This document shows positions 27,374-35,607 of a stretch of 64,000 bases of DNA, piece by piece (position 1 is the first letter of the stretch; every line of letters begins with the position of its first letter). A program made the translations under genes and the position numbers. A model generated the notes under the pieces. The model was not told the origin of the DNA and did no database searches. It saw nothing but the letters and a program-made list of their open reading frames with translations. This stretch comes from Flavobacteriales bacterium (GTDB lineage Bacteria > Bacteroidota > Bacteroidia > Flavobacteriales_F > PHOS-HE28): contig JAHBUK010000008.1 of assembly GCA_019638115.1 (NCBI GenBank), positions 1-64,000 of the forward strand. Reading direction: 5' to 3'.

Positions 27374-28114
27374 ATGAGGTCCGAACTGAAACTGGTGCGT
27401 GATCTGGCGCAACGCAAGCACCGCACCGAACAGGGCCGCTACTTGGTGCAAGGCCCCAAGTTGGTCGCCGAACTGCTTTCATCGGGCCTGCCGCTGGATG
27501 CCCTGTATGCCACCGAAGCCGCTGCCCGGCGCATGCACCTCCGCGAGGCCACCATACTGCCGGACCATGAATTGGAGCGCATGGGTACCCTCGAAAGCGG
27601 CAATGAGTTGGTGGCCGTGGTGCCCATTCCCCGGCACGCGGCCCCCGGTCCTTTGCAGGCCGAAGAACTGGTGCTGGCCTTCGATGGCATCAGTGATCCC
27701 GGCAACCTGGGCACCGTGCTCCGCATTGCCGATTGGTACGGCATCCGGCGCGTGTTGGTAGCGGAGGGCAGTGTGGATGCCTTCAACCCCAAATGCGTGC
27801 AGGCCAGCATGGGTGCCATCTTCCGGGTGCAGGTGCAGGTGGTGGACCTGGCCCCCTGCCTGGACGGCCTGCGTAGTGCGGGTGCCACGCTCTACCTGGC
27901 CACCATGGAAGGCCGCTCGGTGTTCCAAGAGGAGTTGAAGCGGCCCGCCGTGCTGGTGCTGGGCAGCGAGTCCCATGGGCTGTCGGCTGCCGTGCGTGAC
28001 CTGCAGGGTTCCGCCATTGCGGTGCCCCGCGTGGGTGCTGCGGAATCGCTGAACGTGGCGGTGGCCACGGCGGCTTTGTGCACGGAGTTCCTGCGTCAGG
28101 CGCTTGCGCGCTGA
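27374..28114 (+). CDS. TrmH/SpoU-family RNA 2'-O-methyltransferase
   Basis: From the ATG at 27374 the protein has 246 residues. The N-terminal part is a substrate-binding domain (LVRDLAQRKHRTEQGRYLVQGPKLVAELL). The C-terminal SPOUT domain has the three signature motifs: FDGISDPGNLGTVLRIADWYG, LVLGSESHGLS and VPRVGAAESLNVAVATAAL, which form the knotted SAM site. It probably methylates a ribose in rRNA or tRNA; the exact target cannot be read from sequence. It is divergent from tamL and its 3' end overlaps the convergent flavoprotein gene by 19 bp. Confidence 0.93.
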   Translation: MRSELKLVRDLAQRKHRTEQGRYLVQGPKLVAELLSSGLPLDALYATEAAARRMHLREATILPDHELERMGTLESGNELVAVVPIPRHAAPGPLQAEELVLAFDGISDPGNLGTVLRIADWYGIRRVLVAEGSVDAFNPKCVQASMGAIFRVQVQVVDLAPCLDGLRSAGATLYLATMEGRSVFQEELKRPAVLVLGSESHGLSAAVRDLQGSAIAVPRVGAAESLNVAVATAALCTEFLRQALAR

Positions 28115-29670
28115 ATGCGCCGGGCAAGGGCTTCCGCCACGCGCTCCCCGTCCATGGCCGCGCTCACGATGCCACCGGCATAGCCGGCCCCTTCGCCACA
28201 GGGGTAGAGGCCTTTCATCGTAACATGCTCAAGCGTTTCCGGATCGCGTGGTATGCGCACGGGCGAGCTGGTGCGGCTCTCCACCGCCACCACCACGGCC
28301 TCGTTGCTGCGGTAGCCGCGCATCTTCTGCCCAAAGGCCTTGAAGCCTTCCCGCAGGCGCTGCGCGATGCCCGCGGGCAGTAACTCGTCCACGCGGTGGG
28401 ATACGATGCCCGGCTGGTAGCTGCACTCCGGTAGGTCGTTGGAGAGGCGGCCCTGAATGAAGTCCTCCAGCCGCTGGGCCGGAGCGCCTTGGTCACGGCC
28501 ACCGGCCATCCAGGCCTGGTGCTCCACGGCGCGCTGCCCGTTCATGCCCCACAGGGGATCGTCGGCATGCGGTCCGCTCAGTTCGGTAAGCACCGATGCG
28601 GGCATGGGCACCACGATGCCTGAATTGGCGAAGGGGTTGTTGCGTTTGCTGGGGCTCCAGCCGTTGGTCACCACTTCATCGGGTGCTGTTGCACAGGGGG
28701 CGATGATGCCACCGGGGCACATGCAGAAGGAGTACACACCCAGCCCTTCCACCTGCTGCACCAGGCTGTAGCTGGCCGGCGGCAGGTTGATGTCGCGGGT
28801 GCGGCAGTGGTATTGGGCCTGGTCGATCACGGACTGCGGATGCTCCACGCGTACGCCGAGCGCGTAATCCTTACGCTCGATACGTACCCCGCGCTGATGC
28901 AGCAGCCGGAAGATGTCGCGCGCGCTGTGGCCGGTGGCCAGCACGGTGGCATCGGCGCGCAGTTCGGAACCGTCCGCGGTGATCACGCCCAGCACGGCTC
29001 CGTTGGCGATCACCAGGTCGGTAACGCGGGTATTGAAGCGTACTTCGCCACCGGCCTGCATGATCGCAGTGCGCATGGCCGTGATGATGCCGGGCAGCTT
29101 GTTGGTGCCGATGTGCGGATGGGCGTCCACCAGAATGTCCGGCGAAGCACCGAAGGCGACCAGCGTGCGCAGCACGCCTTCCACATCGCCGCGCTTGTGG
29201 CTGCGGGTGTAGAGCTTGCCATCGCTGTAAGTGCCTGCACCGCCTTCACCGAAGCAGTAGTTGCTGTCGGGGTCCACGGTGTGGAAACGGTTGATGGCGG
29301 CCAGGTCCCGACGCCGGGCGCGCACGTCCTTGCCGCGCTCCAGCAGCACCGGCCGCAAGCCCTGGCGGATGCAGCGCAGCGCCGCGAAAAGGCCGGCCGG
29401 ACCGCAGCCCACGATGATCACCGGCGGGGCGGCATGCACATCGGGCAGTTCGGGCGCCTGGGTGGGCTCCTCGTTCAGCGCATCTTCGGATACCAGCACC
29501 CGCAGGCGGAAGCGGGGCACGCGGCTGCGCGCATCGATGGAGCGTTTCAGGATGCGGTGCGCCACCACCCGCGCGGGATCCAGCCCGGCTTCTTCGGCCG
29601 CTGCGGCCCGCACCAGCACCGGGTCGTTCGCCTCCACAGGCGTCAGGGCAATGTCTACGGTGTGTGCCAT
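28096..29670 (-). CDS. NAD(P)/FAD-dependent oxidoreductase, COG2509-like flavoprotein
   Basis: This 524-residue protein begins with a ferredoxin-fold-like N-terminal domain (about 1-80: VDIALTPVEAND, HRILKRSIDARSR). The FAD-binding Rossmann motif IIVGCGPAGLFAALRCIRQG follows. FGEGGAGTYSDGKL, TVLATGHSARDIF and the C-terminal GLYPCGEGAGYAGGIVSAAMDGERVAEAL are typical of COG2509 uncharacterised FAD-dependent dehydrogenases. Length matches the family (about 520). The substrate is unknown. It follows porT on the same strand after 54 bases and could be the last gene of that operon. Confidence 0.88.
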   Translation of the reverse strand: MAHTVDIALTPVEANDPVLVRAAAAEEAGLDPARVVAHRILKRSIDARSRVPRFRLRVLVSEDALNEEPTQAPELPDVHAAPPVIIVGCGPAGLFAALRCIRQGLRPVLLERGKDVRARRRDLAAINRFHTVDPDSNYCFGEGGAGTYSDGKLYTRSHKRGDVEGVLRTLVAFGASPDILVDAHPHIGTNKLPGIITAMRTAIMQAGGEVRFNTRVTDLVIANGAVLGVITADGSELRADATVLATGHSARDIFRLLHQRGVRIERKDYALGVRVEHPQSVIDQAQYHCRTRDINLPPASYSLVQQVEGLGVYSFCMCPGGIIAPCATAPDEVVTNGWSPSKRNNPFANSGIVVPMPASVLTELSGPHADDPLWGMNGQRAVEHQAWMAGGRDQGAPAQRLEDFIQGRLSNDLPECSYQPGIVSHRVDELLPAGIAQRLREGFKAFGQKMRGYRSNEAVVVAVESRTSSPVRIPRDPETLEHVTMKGLYPCGEGAGYAGGIVSAAMDGERVAEALARRIQRASA

Positions 29671-29724
29671 GGGCTTGGTCTGCCGGGTGTGCGCTGCGCG
29701 AACGGCACCGCAGGACTCCCTTCC

Positions 29725-30456
29725 TCAGCCTTCAAAGGTGAAGGTCAGCACCCACACTTTGGAGCGCAGGCTTCCCACCGGCGCGCTGAATCGGGTTTCG
29801 TCGTCTATGAGCAGGTTGGGGATCCCGATCCCGGTCTTCAATTCCACCCCGAATTTGAAATAGGGCAGGAAGAAGTCCACACCTCCACCCACGTCCACGC
29901 TGTAGTCGTACTTCTGCAACTTGATCACCACCTCGTCATCCAGCGCCTGGTTCACGTCCTTCTGGGTGGCCATGTCTATGCTCACCTTGGCACCGCTTAT
30001 CAGGTATGCGGCGAAGTTGTTGATGCGGTCACTGCGGAGTTTCAGGTGGAAGGGGAATTCCAGGTAGGTGCTTTCCACCGGCTTCTGGAAGAAGACCACC
30101 TTGTCGTCTGGCTTCAGGAATTTGTACTGGAGCAGGCGTTCCTGAAAACTCAGGGTGGGCAGGAAACGCAGACTGAGGTTGTCGTTGATGTTGAGCGACG
30201 CCACGATGCCCAGGTTGAAGCCCGGCTGCTTCAGGTGGTCCAGCACCATCAGTGAATCGCGGAAGGGTGCCTGGGGATCCTTGCGGATGTAGAAATCGCT
30301 GGTGTTGTAGCTGAGCAGGAATCCGAAATGGAAGCGGCGCAGATCGAAGTTGGGCAGGTTCTGCACCTTCACGCCACCCGCGTTCTGGGCGTGTGTGGGC
30401 TTGGCCCAGAGCAACATGCAGGAGATGACCAGGAACAGGGTGCGGAACGTGCGCAT
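29725..30456 (-). CDS. porT: PorT-family outer-membrane protein (probable T9SS component)
   Basis: From the ATG at 30456 this is a 243-residue protein with a signal peptide (MRTFRTLFLVISCMLLWAKPTHAQ). The mature part is an eight-strand-type barrel: LRRFHFGFLLSYNTSDFYIR, GFNLGIVASLNINDNLSLRFLPTLSFQERLLQYKF, STYLEFPFHLKLRSDRINNFAAYLISGAKVSID, and a C-terminal FTFEG. The extended charged segment ALDDEVVIKLQKYDYSVDVGGGVDFFLPYFKFGVELK is typical of PorT. PorT is required for T9SS function in gingipain and gliding systems. Location directly after ubiE is a recurrent arrangement in Bacteroidota and supports the call. It is the only T9SS machinery gene seen here, alongside about ten cargo genes. Confidence 0.85.
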   Translation of the reverse strand: MRTFRTLFLVISCMLLWAKPTHAQNAGGVKVQNLPNFDLRRFHFGFLLSYNTSDFYIRKDPQAPFRDSLMVLDHLKQPGFNLGIVASLNINDNLSLRFLPTLSFQERLLQYKFLKPDDKVVFFQKPVESTYLEFPFHLKLRSDRINNFAAYLISGAKVSIDMATQKDVNQALDDEVVIKLQKYDYSVDVGGGVDFFLPYFKFGVELKTGIGIPNLLIDDETRFSAPVGSLRSKVWVLTFTFEG

Positions 30457-30509
30457 GGGAAGGGCAACGAAATTAGGCATCGATCCGTGTGTGCCTGTTG
30501 AAGTGCGCA

Positions 30510-31229
30510 TCACTTGCGGCCAACGTAGAGCGTGGCAATGCCACCGGAAAGTGGCTGTGCGTTGGTGCCTTGGAAACCGACCGTGTTGAGGATGCCCACG
30601 AAGGCCTGGCCCTCGGGGAAGGCGTCCACGCTCTTGGGCAGGTAGGTGTAGGCGGCCTTGTCCTTGCTGATCATGCGGCCCACGAAGGGCATCACGCGGT
30701 GGAAGTAGAAGCGGAAGAGCCCGCCCAGCAGCCCGTTGTGCGGCTTGGAGAACTCCAGCACGAAGAGGCGGCCACCGGGTTTCAGCACGCGGCGCATCTC
30801 CTGGATGCCGCGCTCCAAATGCTCGAAGTTGCGCACGCCGAAGGCCACGGTAACGGCATCGAAGCTGGCATCGGGGAAGGGCAGCTCGGCGCTGTCCGCC
30901 CGTTGCAACACCACGCGTTCCGCCAGCCCACGTTGGGCCACTTTGGTGCGGCCGTGTGAGAGCATGCCCTCGCTGATGTCCACGCCGGTAACGCGCGGTA
31001 CGCGCTTGCTGGCCAGGATCGCCAGGTCGGCGGTGCCGGTGGCCACGTCCAGCAGGTGCTCCACGGGTTCCTGGGCCACCAGGCGCATCACCTTGCGGCG
31101 CCAGCCTTGGTCCACGCCCAGGGAGAAGAGGCGGTTCAGCAGGTCGTAACGGGGCGAGATGCTGTCGAACATCCGTTCCACCTGCTCGCGCTTGGAACCT
31201 TCGGGCGAATAGGGGCGGACGGTGGTCAT
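30510..31229 (-). CDS. ubiE: Demethylmenaquinone methyltransferase
   Basis: The start at 31229 gives 239 residues (MTTVRPYSPEGSKREQVERMFDSISPRYD, the usual UbiE/MenG N-terminus) and overlaps the hldA stop as ATGA. The SAM motif is HLLDVATGTADLAI; further signature stretches are VTGVDISEGML, VAFGVRNFEHLERGIQEMRRVLKPGGRLFVLEFSKP and the end FVGILNTVGFQGTNAQPLSGGIATLYVGRK. In Bacteroidota it performs the last methylation of menaquinone synthesis. It lies in an aminotransferase-hldA-ubiE-porT operon. Confidence 0.96.
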   Translation of the reverse strand: MTTVRPYSPEGSKREQVERMFDSISPRYDLLNRLFSLGVDQGWRRKVMRLVAQEPVEHLLDVATGTADLAILASKRVPRVTGVDISEGMLSHGRTKVAQRGLAERVVLQRADSAELPFPDASFDAVTVAFGVRNFEHLERGIQEMRRVLKPGGRLFVLEFSKPHNGLLGGLFRFYFHRVMPFVGRMISKDKAAYTYLPKSVDAFPEGQAFVGILNTVGFQGTNAQPLSGGIATLYVGRK

Positions 31230-32224
31230 CGGGGCAGTTGCAGGCGTTGGCATTCGGATCGGAAACGTTCAAGGTCCATGGGTACCACGCCCACCTCTTC
31301 GCAGACCAGGCCCCCGGCCAGGTTGGCCAGTTGGGCGATCTGCTCCATGGGCAGGCCTTGCGCCAGCGCCAGGGAGGCCACGGCGATCACCGTGTCGCCA
31401 GCACCGCTCACATCGGCAATGGTGCGGCGGTGGGCCGCAATGCGGTGCTCGCCTTCAGGGCCGTGGATGTACACGCCGTGCTCGCTCAGGGTAACGAGCG
31501 AACGGCGGTTGCCGAGGCGCTCTTCCAGCAGTTGCACGGCCGCACGCACGCTGGCCAGGTCACCGGCCTGCACTTCGGTCTTCAGTCCTTCGCGCAATTC
31601 CTTCAGGTTGGGCTTGAACAGGTCAACACCCGCATAGGCCAGGAAGTTCCGCTTCTTGGGGTCCACGGCCACGGGCACGTTGGCCTCCTTTGCCGCAGCG
31701 ATGATGCCGGCCACGGTGGCCGCGGTGAGCACGCCCTTGTCGTAATCTTCCAGCACCAGCACGTTGGGGGCCGCGGTGCGGAGCAGTTCGCGCACTTTGG
31801 CGATCAGCTGTTCCTCTTCCTTCGGTGCCAGGTCGTCCTCCTGCTCCTCGTCCACGCGCACGATGTGCTGGTGTCCACTGATCACGCGGGTCTTGAGCGT
31901 GGTGCGGCGCCCGGTGGAACGCAGCAGTCCGTTGGCAGGCAACCCGTTCTCCGCGAAGAGGCGCTCCAGCGTGGCGGCACCTTCGTCGTTGCCCACAACG
32001 GATACCACGATGGGGCTGGCACCAAGGGCCTTCAGGTTCAAAGCCACATTGGCGGCACCACCCAGGCGGGCGCTGCGCTCGCGCACTTGCACCACGGGCA
32101 CGGGGGCCTCGGGGCTGATGCGTTCCACCTGCCCCCAGAGGTAGGCATCCACCATTACGTCGCCCACCACCAGCACGGTGCTGGTTGCGGCACGTTCCAA
32201 AAAGGTGGTGATGTCTCCGGCCAT
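31226..32224 (-). CDS. hldA: D-glycero-beta-D-manno-heptose-7-phosphate kinase (PfkB family)
   Basis: This 332-residue sugar kinase corresponds to the kinase half of HldE/RfaE. Motifs: VLVVGDVMVDAYLWGQVERISPEAPVPVV, LGGAANVALNLKALGA, the VDPKKRNF region, and the PfkB ATP/anion-hole signature DVSGAGDTVIAVASLALAQG. It phosphorylates heptose 7-phosphate at C1 in ADP-heptose synthesis for lipopolysaccharide. The nucleotidyltransferase domain is absent, so HldC must be encoded elsewhere. It starts two bases after the aminotransferase stop and its own stop overlaps the ubiE start. Confidence 0.93.
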   Translation of the reverse strand: MAGDITTFLERAATSTVLVVGDVMVDAYLWGQVERISPEAPVPVVQVRERSARLGGAANVALNLKALGASPIVVSVVGNDEGAATLERLFAENGLPANGLLRSTGRRTTLKTRVISGHQHIVRVDEEQEDDLAPKEEEQLIAKVRELLRTAAPNVLVLEDYDKGVLTAATVAGIIAAAKEANVPVAVDPKKRNFLAYAGVDLFKPNLKELREGLKTEVQAGDLASVRAAVQLLEERLGNRRSLVTLSEHGVYIHGPEGEHRIAAHRRTIADVSGAGDTVIAVASLALAQGLPMEQIAQLANLAGGLVCEEVGVVPMDLERFRSECQRLQLPR

Positions 32225-32226
32225 GC

Positions 32227-33405
32227 TCAGGCGAGTTCGGAGATGGCCTGGGCCACGCGGCGCATGGCCTCGGTGAGTTTATCGTCGCTGGTGGCGTAGC
32301 TGATGCGCAGGGTGCCCTCGGCGCCGAAGGAACGTCCTTCCACCAAGCTCACACCCACCTTGTCCAGCAGGTAGAGGCTCAGGTCCACCGAACCCTTGAT
32401 CTGTTTACCGTCGATGGAAGCGGAAACGTCGGGCAGGAGGTAGAACGCACCCTGTGGCACGTTGCATCGCCAGCCGGGGATCTTGGCCACTTCGGCCACC
32501 ACCAGGTCTCGGCGGCGGCGGAAATCGGCACGCATGGGAGCGAGCAGGGCGGGGTCGGCCTCCACGCAGGCCTTGGCCACACGCTGGGCGATGCTGTTGG
32601 TGGCCGAGGTGAATTGCCCCTGCACCTTGGTGGCCGCCTGTGCGATCCAGAGCGGCGCGCCGATGTAGCCCAGTCGCCAACCGGTGAGGGCCCAGGCCTT
32701 GCTCAGCCCGTTCACGGTGATCACGCGTTCGTCCATGCCCGGCAGTGTGCCCAAGCTCAGGTGCTTGCCGTCGAACACGATGTGCTCGTAGATCTCGTCG
32801 GCCAGCACGTACAGTTCCTCATGGCGCAGCACCACGTCGGCCAGTTCCTGCATCTCAGCGGCGGTGAGCACCGATCCGCTGGGGTTGCTGGGCGAGCTCA
32901 GCATGATGAGCCGTGTGCGGGGCGTGATGGCCGCAGCGATGCGCGCAACGGGCGGCTTCCAGTCCTCGTCCAGGGTGCTGCTCACCACCACGGGCGTGCC
33001 ACCGGCCAGGCGCACCTGCTCCACGTAGCTCACCCAAAAAGGGGCGGGGATCACCACTTCGTCGCCAGGACCGATCAGGGCCATGATCACGTTCATCAGC
33101 GACTGTTTGGCGCCGGTGCTGATCACCACTTGCTCGGCGCTGTAATGCAGGCCGTTGTCGCGGCGGAACTTGTCGGCGATGGCCTGGCGCACATCGGGGT
33201 AGCCGTTCACCGGGGTGTACTTGTGCCAGGGGCCGCGCAGTGCTTCGGCTGCGGCTTCCAGTGCGAAGGGGGGTGGTGCGTGGTCCGGTTCGCCCAGGCT
33301 CAGGTCAATGATGTCGCGGCCAGCGGCGCGTAGTTCGCGGCTGCGCCGTGCCATGAGCAGGGTGGCCGATTCGGCCATGGAAGCAACAACGGGGGAAAGG
33401 TGCAT
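32227..33405 (-). CDS. Class I aminotransferase, aspartate-aminotransferase type
   Basis: From the ATG at 33405 this is a 392-residue PLP enzyme of the AspC/AAT Ib type. It has SATLLMARRSRELRAAGRDIIDLSLGEPD, STGAKQSLMNVIMALIGPGDEVVIPAPFWVSY, the NPSG cofactor loop (SSPSNPSGSV), the LADEIYEHIVFDG strand and the PLP-lysine motif VNGLSKAWALTGWRLGY, plus a C-terminal LRISYATSD with the substrate-carboxylate Arg. It probably transaminates aspartate/2-oxoglutarate. A perfect TAGCTTTG box 48 bases upstream makes it the first gene of the operon leading to porT. Confidence 0.93.
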   Translation of the reverse strand: MHLSPVVASMAESATLLMARRSRELRAAGRDIIDLSLGEPDHAPPPFALEAAAEALRGPWHKYTPVNGYPDVRQAIADKFRRDNGLHYSAEQVVISTGAKQSLMNVIMALIGPGDEVVIPAPFWVSYVEQVRLAGGTPVVVSSTLDEDWKPPVARIAAAITPRTRLIMLSSPSNPSGSVLTAAEMQELADVVLRHEELYVLADEIYEHIVFDGKHLSLGTLPGMDERVITVNGLSKAWALTGWRLGYIGAPLWIAQAATKVQGQFTSATNSIAQRVAKACVEADPALLAPMRADFRRRRDLVVAEVAKIPGWRCNVPQGAFYLLPDVSASIDGKQIKGSVDLSLYLLDKVGVSLVEGRSFGAEGTLRISYATSDDKLTEAMRRVAQAISELA

Positions 33406-33453
33406 CGGTCCGGGAAAGCTGGCGCGGCGCGTGGTAAGCGCGGCACAGGGCGG

Positions 33454-33461
33454 CAAAGCTA
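33454..33461 (-). promoter_or_regulatory. Perfect -7 box TAGCTTTG for the aminotransferase-hldA-ubiE-porT operon
   Basis: A full TAnnTTTG match 48 bases before the ATG at 33405. Confidence 0.55.
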
Positions 33462-33596
33462 CCCATAGGGCCGGAACCGCACCGGCCGCAAGTACCGACC
33501 GGTGCAGAGGTTCTCCACGGTGTTGTGCGCATACCGGGCAGGCATGATCGGCGTTCTTTGATCCCGGTCCGTCTCCTACCTACGGCCCGGCTTCGC

Positions 33597-33604
33597 CAAC
33601 TTTG
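33597..33604 (+). promoter_or_regulatory. Near-consensus -7 box CAACTTTG five bases before an ATG
   Basis: It differs from TAnnTTTG only at the first base and is followed by CCACC and the ATG at 33610, the same spacing as other leaderless-type starts here. Confidence 0.45.
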
Positions 33605-33609
33605 CCACC

Positions 33610-34134
33610 ATGAACGAACCGATCTTCCTGCTGCTCATCGCGCTGCTCCCCGCCGTGGTGGTCTTCCTCACGGCCTACCACATTTTCCGGCAGTACCTGC
33701 GTTCGCGCGCGCTGGAGCAGGCCGGGGCGCATAAGGACGAAGGCCGCAAGCAACTGCTGCCGCTCCGTCTGCAAGCCTACGAACGGCTGGCCCTCTTCCT
33801 GGAGCGCATCGAACCGGGGCCCCTGGTGCTGCGCGTGCACAAAAGCAACATGAGCTCGTCCATGCTCCATGGCGCGCTCGTGGCCACCATCCGCGAGGAG
33901 TTCGAGCACAACGTCACCCAGCAGATCTTCGTCAGCGATAAGCTCTGGGCCAAGGTGCGCCAAGCCAAGGAGGAGACCATCCGCCTGGTGAACATCAGCT
34001 TTCAGCAAAGCGGCGAGGTGAACGCAGGCACCAATCTCAGCCGCCAGATCTTCGAGAACGTATCGCGGCTTTCGGGTTCACCCTCGCAGGAGGCCATGCT
34101 CTTGCTCAAGGACGAAGTGCGGCGTTTGTTCTAA
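33610..34134 (+). CDS. DUF7935-like conserved protein with one N-terminal membrane helix
   Basis: This 174-residue protein has an N-terminal transmembrane helix (IFLLLIALLPAVVVFLTAYHIF, residues 4-25). A mostly helical cytoplasmic part follows with the stretch LLPLRLQAYERLALFLERIEPGPLVLRVH, then REEFEHNVTQQIFVSDKLWAKVRQAKEETIRLVN. This is the look of a widespread Bacteroidota family of unknown function that I recall as DUF7935; the assignment is from memory. It is monocistronic and followed by a repeat field. Confidence 0.75.
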   Translation: MNEPIFLLLIALLPAVVVFLTAYHIFRQYLRSRALEQAGAHKDEGRKQLLPLRLQAYERLALFLERIEPGPLVLRVHKSNMSSSMLHGALVATIREEFEHNVTQQIFVSDKLWAKVRQAKEETIRLVNISFQQSGEVNAGTNLSRQIFENVSRLSGSPSQEAMLLLKDEVRRLF

Positions 34135-34180
34135 GGCGCAATAGCCACGCTCGCCGGATGCAGGACCATCTTTGAACGCC

Positions 34181-34437
34181 TGCTGCGACACCCTTCGGGG
34201 TCGAATGCATGCTGGATGGGCGAATCCTACATGCTGCGACGCCCTTCGGGGTCGAATACCTGCTTGATGGGCGAACCCTACATGCTGCGACACCCTTCGG
34301 GGTCGAATACCTGCTTGATGGGCGAACCCTACATGCTGCGACGCCCTTCGGGGTCGAATGCCTGCTTGATGGGCGAACCCTACATGCTGCGACGCCCTTC
34401 GGGGTCGAATGCCTGCTTGATGGGCGAATAGCTACAT
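34181..34437. repeat. Tandem array of five 51-bp units, each with a CTTCGG tetraloop hairpin
   Basis: Units begin at 34181, 34232, 34283, 34334 and 34385. Each holds CGAC(A/G)CCC-TTCG-GGGTCG, a hairpin closed by the very stable C(UUCG)G tetraloop, followed by GAATxCxTGCTxGATGGGCGAA. Copies differ at only a few positions. Confidence 0.9.
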
Positions 34438-34478
34438 GCTGAAATATTCCGGTTGGACCAACGCCGGTGGCTTCGGAA

Positions 34479-34545
34479 TGACCCCGTAGGGGTCACAGCA
34501 TGTAGCTGAAAATTCAGCGTGGGATCCACGACCCTGAAGGGGTCG
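34479..34545. repeat. Three adjacent palindromes (REP-like)
   Basis: TGACCCC-GTA-GGGGTCA (34479-34495), GCTGAA-AA-TTCAGC (34505-34518) and CGACCC-TGAA-GGGGTCG (34529-34545) follow one another. They share the GACCCC core with the 51-bp array, suggesting a common origin. Confidence 0.75.
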
Positions 34546-34596
34546 CAGCCGGGTTCCTGATCGCGCTTTCCGATCGATGGATATGCCGCAAGGGCA

Positions 34597-35607
34597 CTAC
34601 GCGCCATCCGCCCCCTTGGCGCCTTTGCTCAGGAACACCTCCAGCAGGTCCTGCGCTCCTTGGAAAGGGCTGAGCGTGCCGGAACGAACAGCCGCTTCCA
34701 CGGCCGGTGCCCAACGCTCAATGGCCGGATCGCCGTGGAACCGTTCCAGCAGTCCGTCGTGCATGGCCTGGTGCAGCCAATGGAGGGCCTGCTCACTGCG
34801 GCGGGCGGCCAAACGGCCATTCTCGCGGTCGCTGCGATACAAGCCCTCCAAGTGTGCAAGCAGCTCTTGGATGCCGCTCCCTTGCAAGGCGCTCACCAGC
34901 AACACCTCCGGATGGCGACCACTGTCACGCACGGGCAGGTACATCACCGCATTGCGCAGGTCCTGTCGTGCGGCTTTGGCGCGGGCCAGGTTGTCTCCTT
35001 CGGACTTGGTAAGGGCAATGGCATCAGCGGTTTCCATGATGCCGCGCTTGATGCCCTGCAACTCATCGCCCGCACCGGCCAACATCAGCAGCAGGTTCAG
35101 GTCGGTCATGCGGTCCACATCCAGTTCGTTCTGCCCGGTGCCCACGGTCTCCACCAATATGCGGTCGTAGCCGGAAGCTTCGCAGAGTACGATGGCCTCG
35201 CGGGTGCTGCGTGCCACACCGCCCAGCTTGCCGGCCGTGGCCGTGGGGCGGATGAAAGCCTGTTCGGAGCGCGACAGCCGTTCCATGCGGGTCTTGTCGC
35301 CCAGAATGCTGCCACTGGTGCGCGCGCTGCTGGGGTCTACGGCCAGCACGGCCACGCGGTGTCCGGCATCGATGAGGGCAACGCCCAAGGCATCGATCAG
35401 GGTGCTTTTGCCTACGCCTGGCACGCCGGTTATGCCCATCCGCAGCGCCCGGCCGGCGTGCGGTAGGCAGCGCTCCAACAGGTCCATGGCGCGGCCGTGG
35501 TCGCTGGGGCGGGTGCTTTCCACCAGGGTGAGCGCACGGCCCAGCGCGCTGCGGTCGCCACTGCGCAAAGCCTCGAACAGTGCTTCAACGGACTGCTCCA
35601 TGCTCAT
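34597..35607 (-). CDS. meaB: Methylmalonyl-CoA mutase-associated GTPase MeaB
   Basis: The start at 35607 overlaps the upstream stop codon (ATGA) and gives 336 residues. This G3E-family GTPase chaperones adenosylcobalamin-dependent methylmalonyl-CoA mutase. Motifs: Walker A GITGVPGVGKSTLID, VAVLAVDPSSARTSGSILGDKTRM, FIRPTATAGKLGGVARSTREAI, ILVETVGTGQNELDVDRMTD, and TKSEGDN as the guanine-specificity motif. No mutase gene is in the window. It is co-transcribed with the preceding small secreted protein. Confidence 0.96.
   Translation of the reverse strand: MSMEQSVEALFEALRSGDRSALGRALTLVESTRPSDHGRAMDLLERCLPHAGRALRMGITGVPGVGKSTLIDALGVALIDAGHRVAVLAVDPSSARTSGSILGDKTRMERLSRSEQAFIRPTATAGKLGGVARSTREAIVLCEASGYDRILVETVGTGQNELDVDRMTDLNLLLMLAGAGDELQGIKRGIMETADAIALTKSEGDNLARAKAARQDLRNAVMYLPVRDSGRHPEVLLVSALQGSGIQELLAHLEGLYRSDRENGRLAARRSEQALHWLHQAMHDGLLERFHGDPAIERWAPAVEAAVRSGTLSPFQGAQDLLEVFLSKGAKGADGA

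Larger units (their letters stand above)
34141..34590. other. Gene-free 450-bp stretch occupied by REP-like repeats
   Basis: It lies between the DUF7935-like gene and meaB (convergent 3' ends). It holds a 51-bp tandem array (34181-34437) and three further palindromes to 34545. Open frames through the array result from the 51-bp period being a multiple of three. Confidence 0.65.

Noticed and set aside
30457..31272. N-terminal extension of the porT frame across ubiE
   Set aside because: The extension lies out of frame over the well-supported ubiE gene, while the ATG at 30456 gives a clean signal peptide.
31226..32224. Annotation as bifunctional HldE
   Set aside because: Only the PfkB-type kinase domain is present (332 residues); no nucleotidyltransferase HxGH motif follows before ubiE.
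34181..34437. The 51-bp array as a CRISPR
   Set aside because: There are no unique spacers: the whole 51-bp unit repeats. No cas genes are nearby.
34209..34442. Open frames through the 51-bp array (LLDGRTLHAATPFGVEY repeats)
   Set aside because: The period of 51 bases keeps any frame open; two overlapping frames are equally open and neither has a start context, so the array is treated as non-coding.
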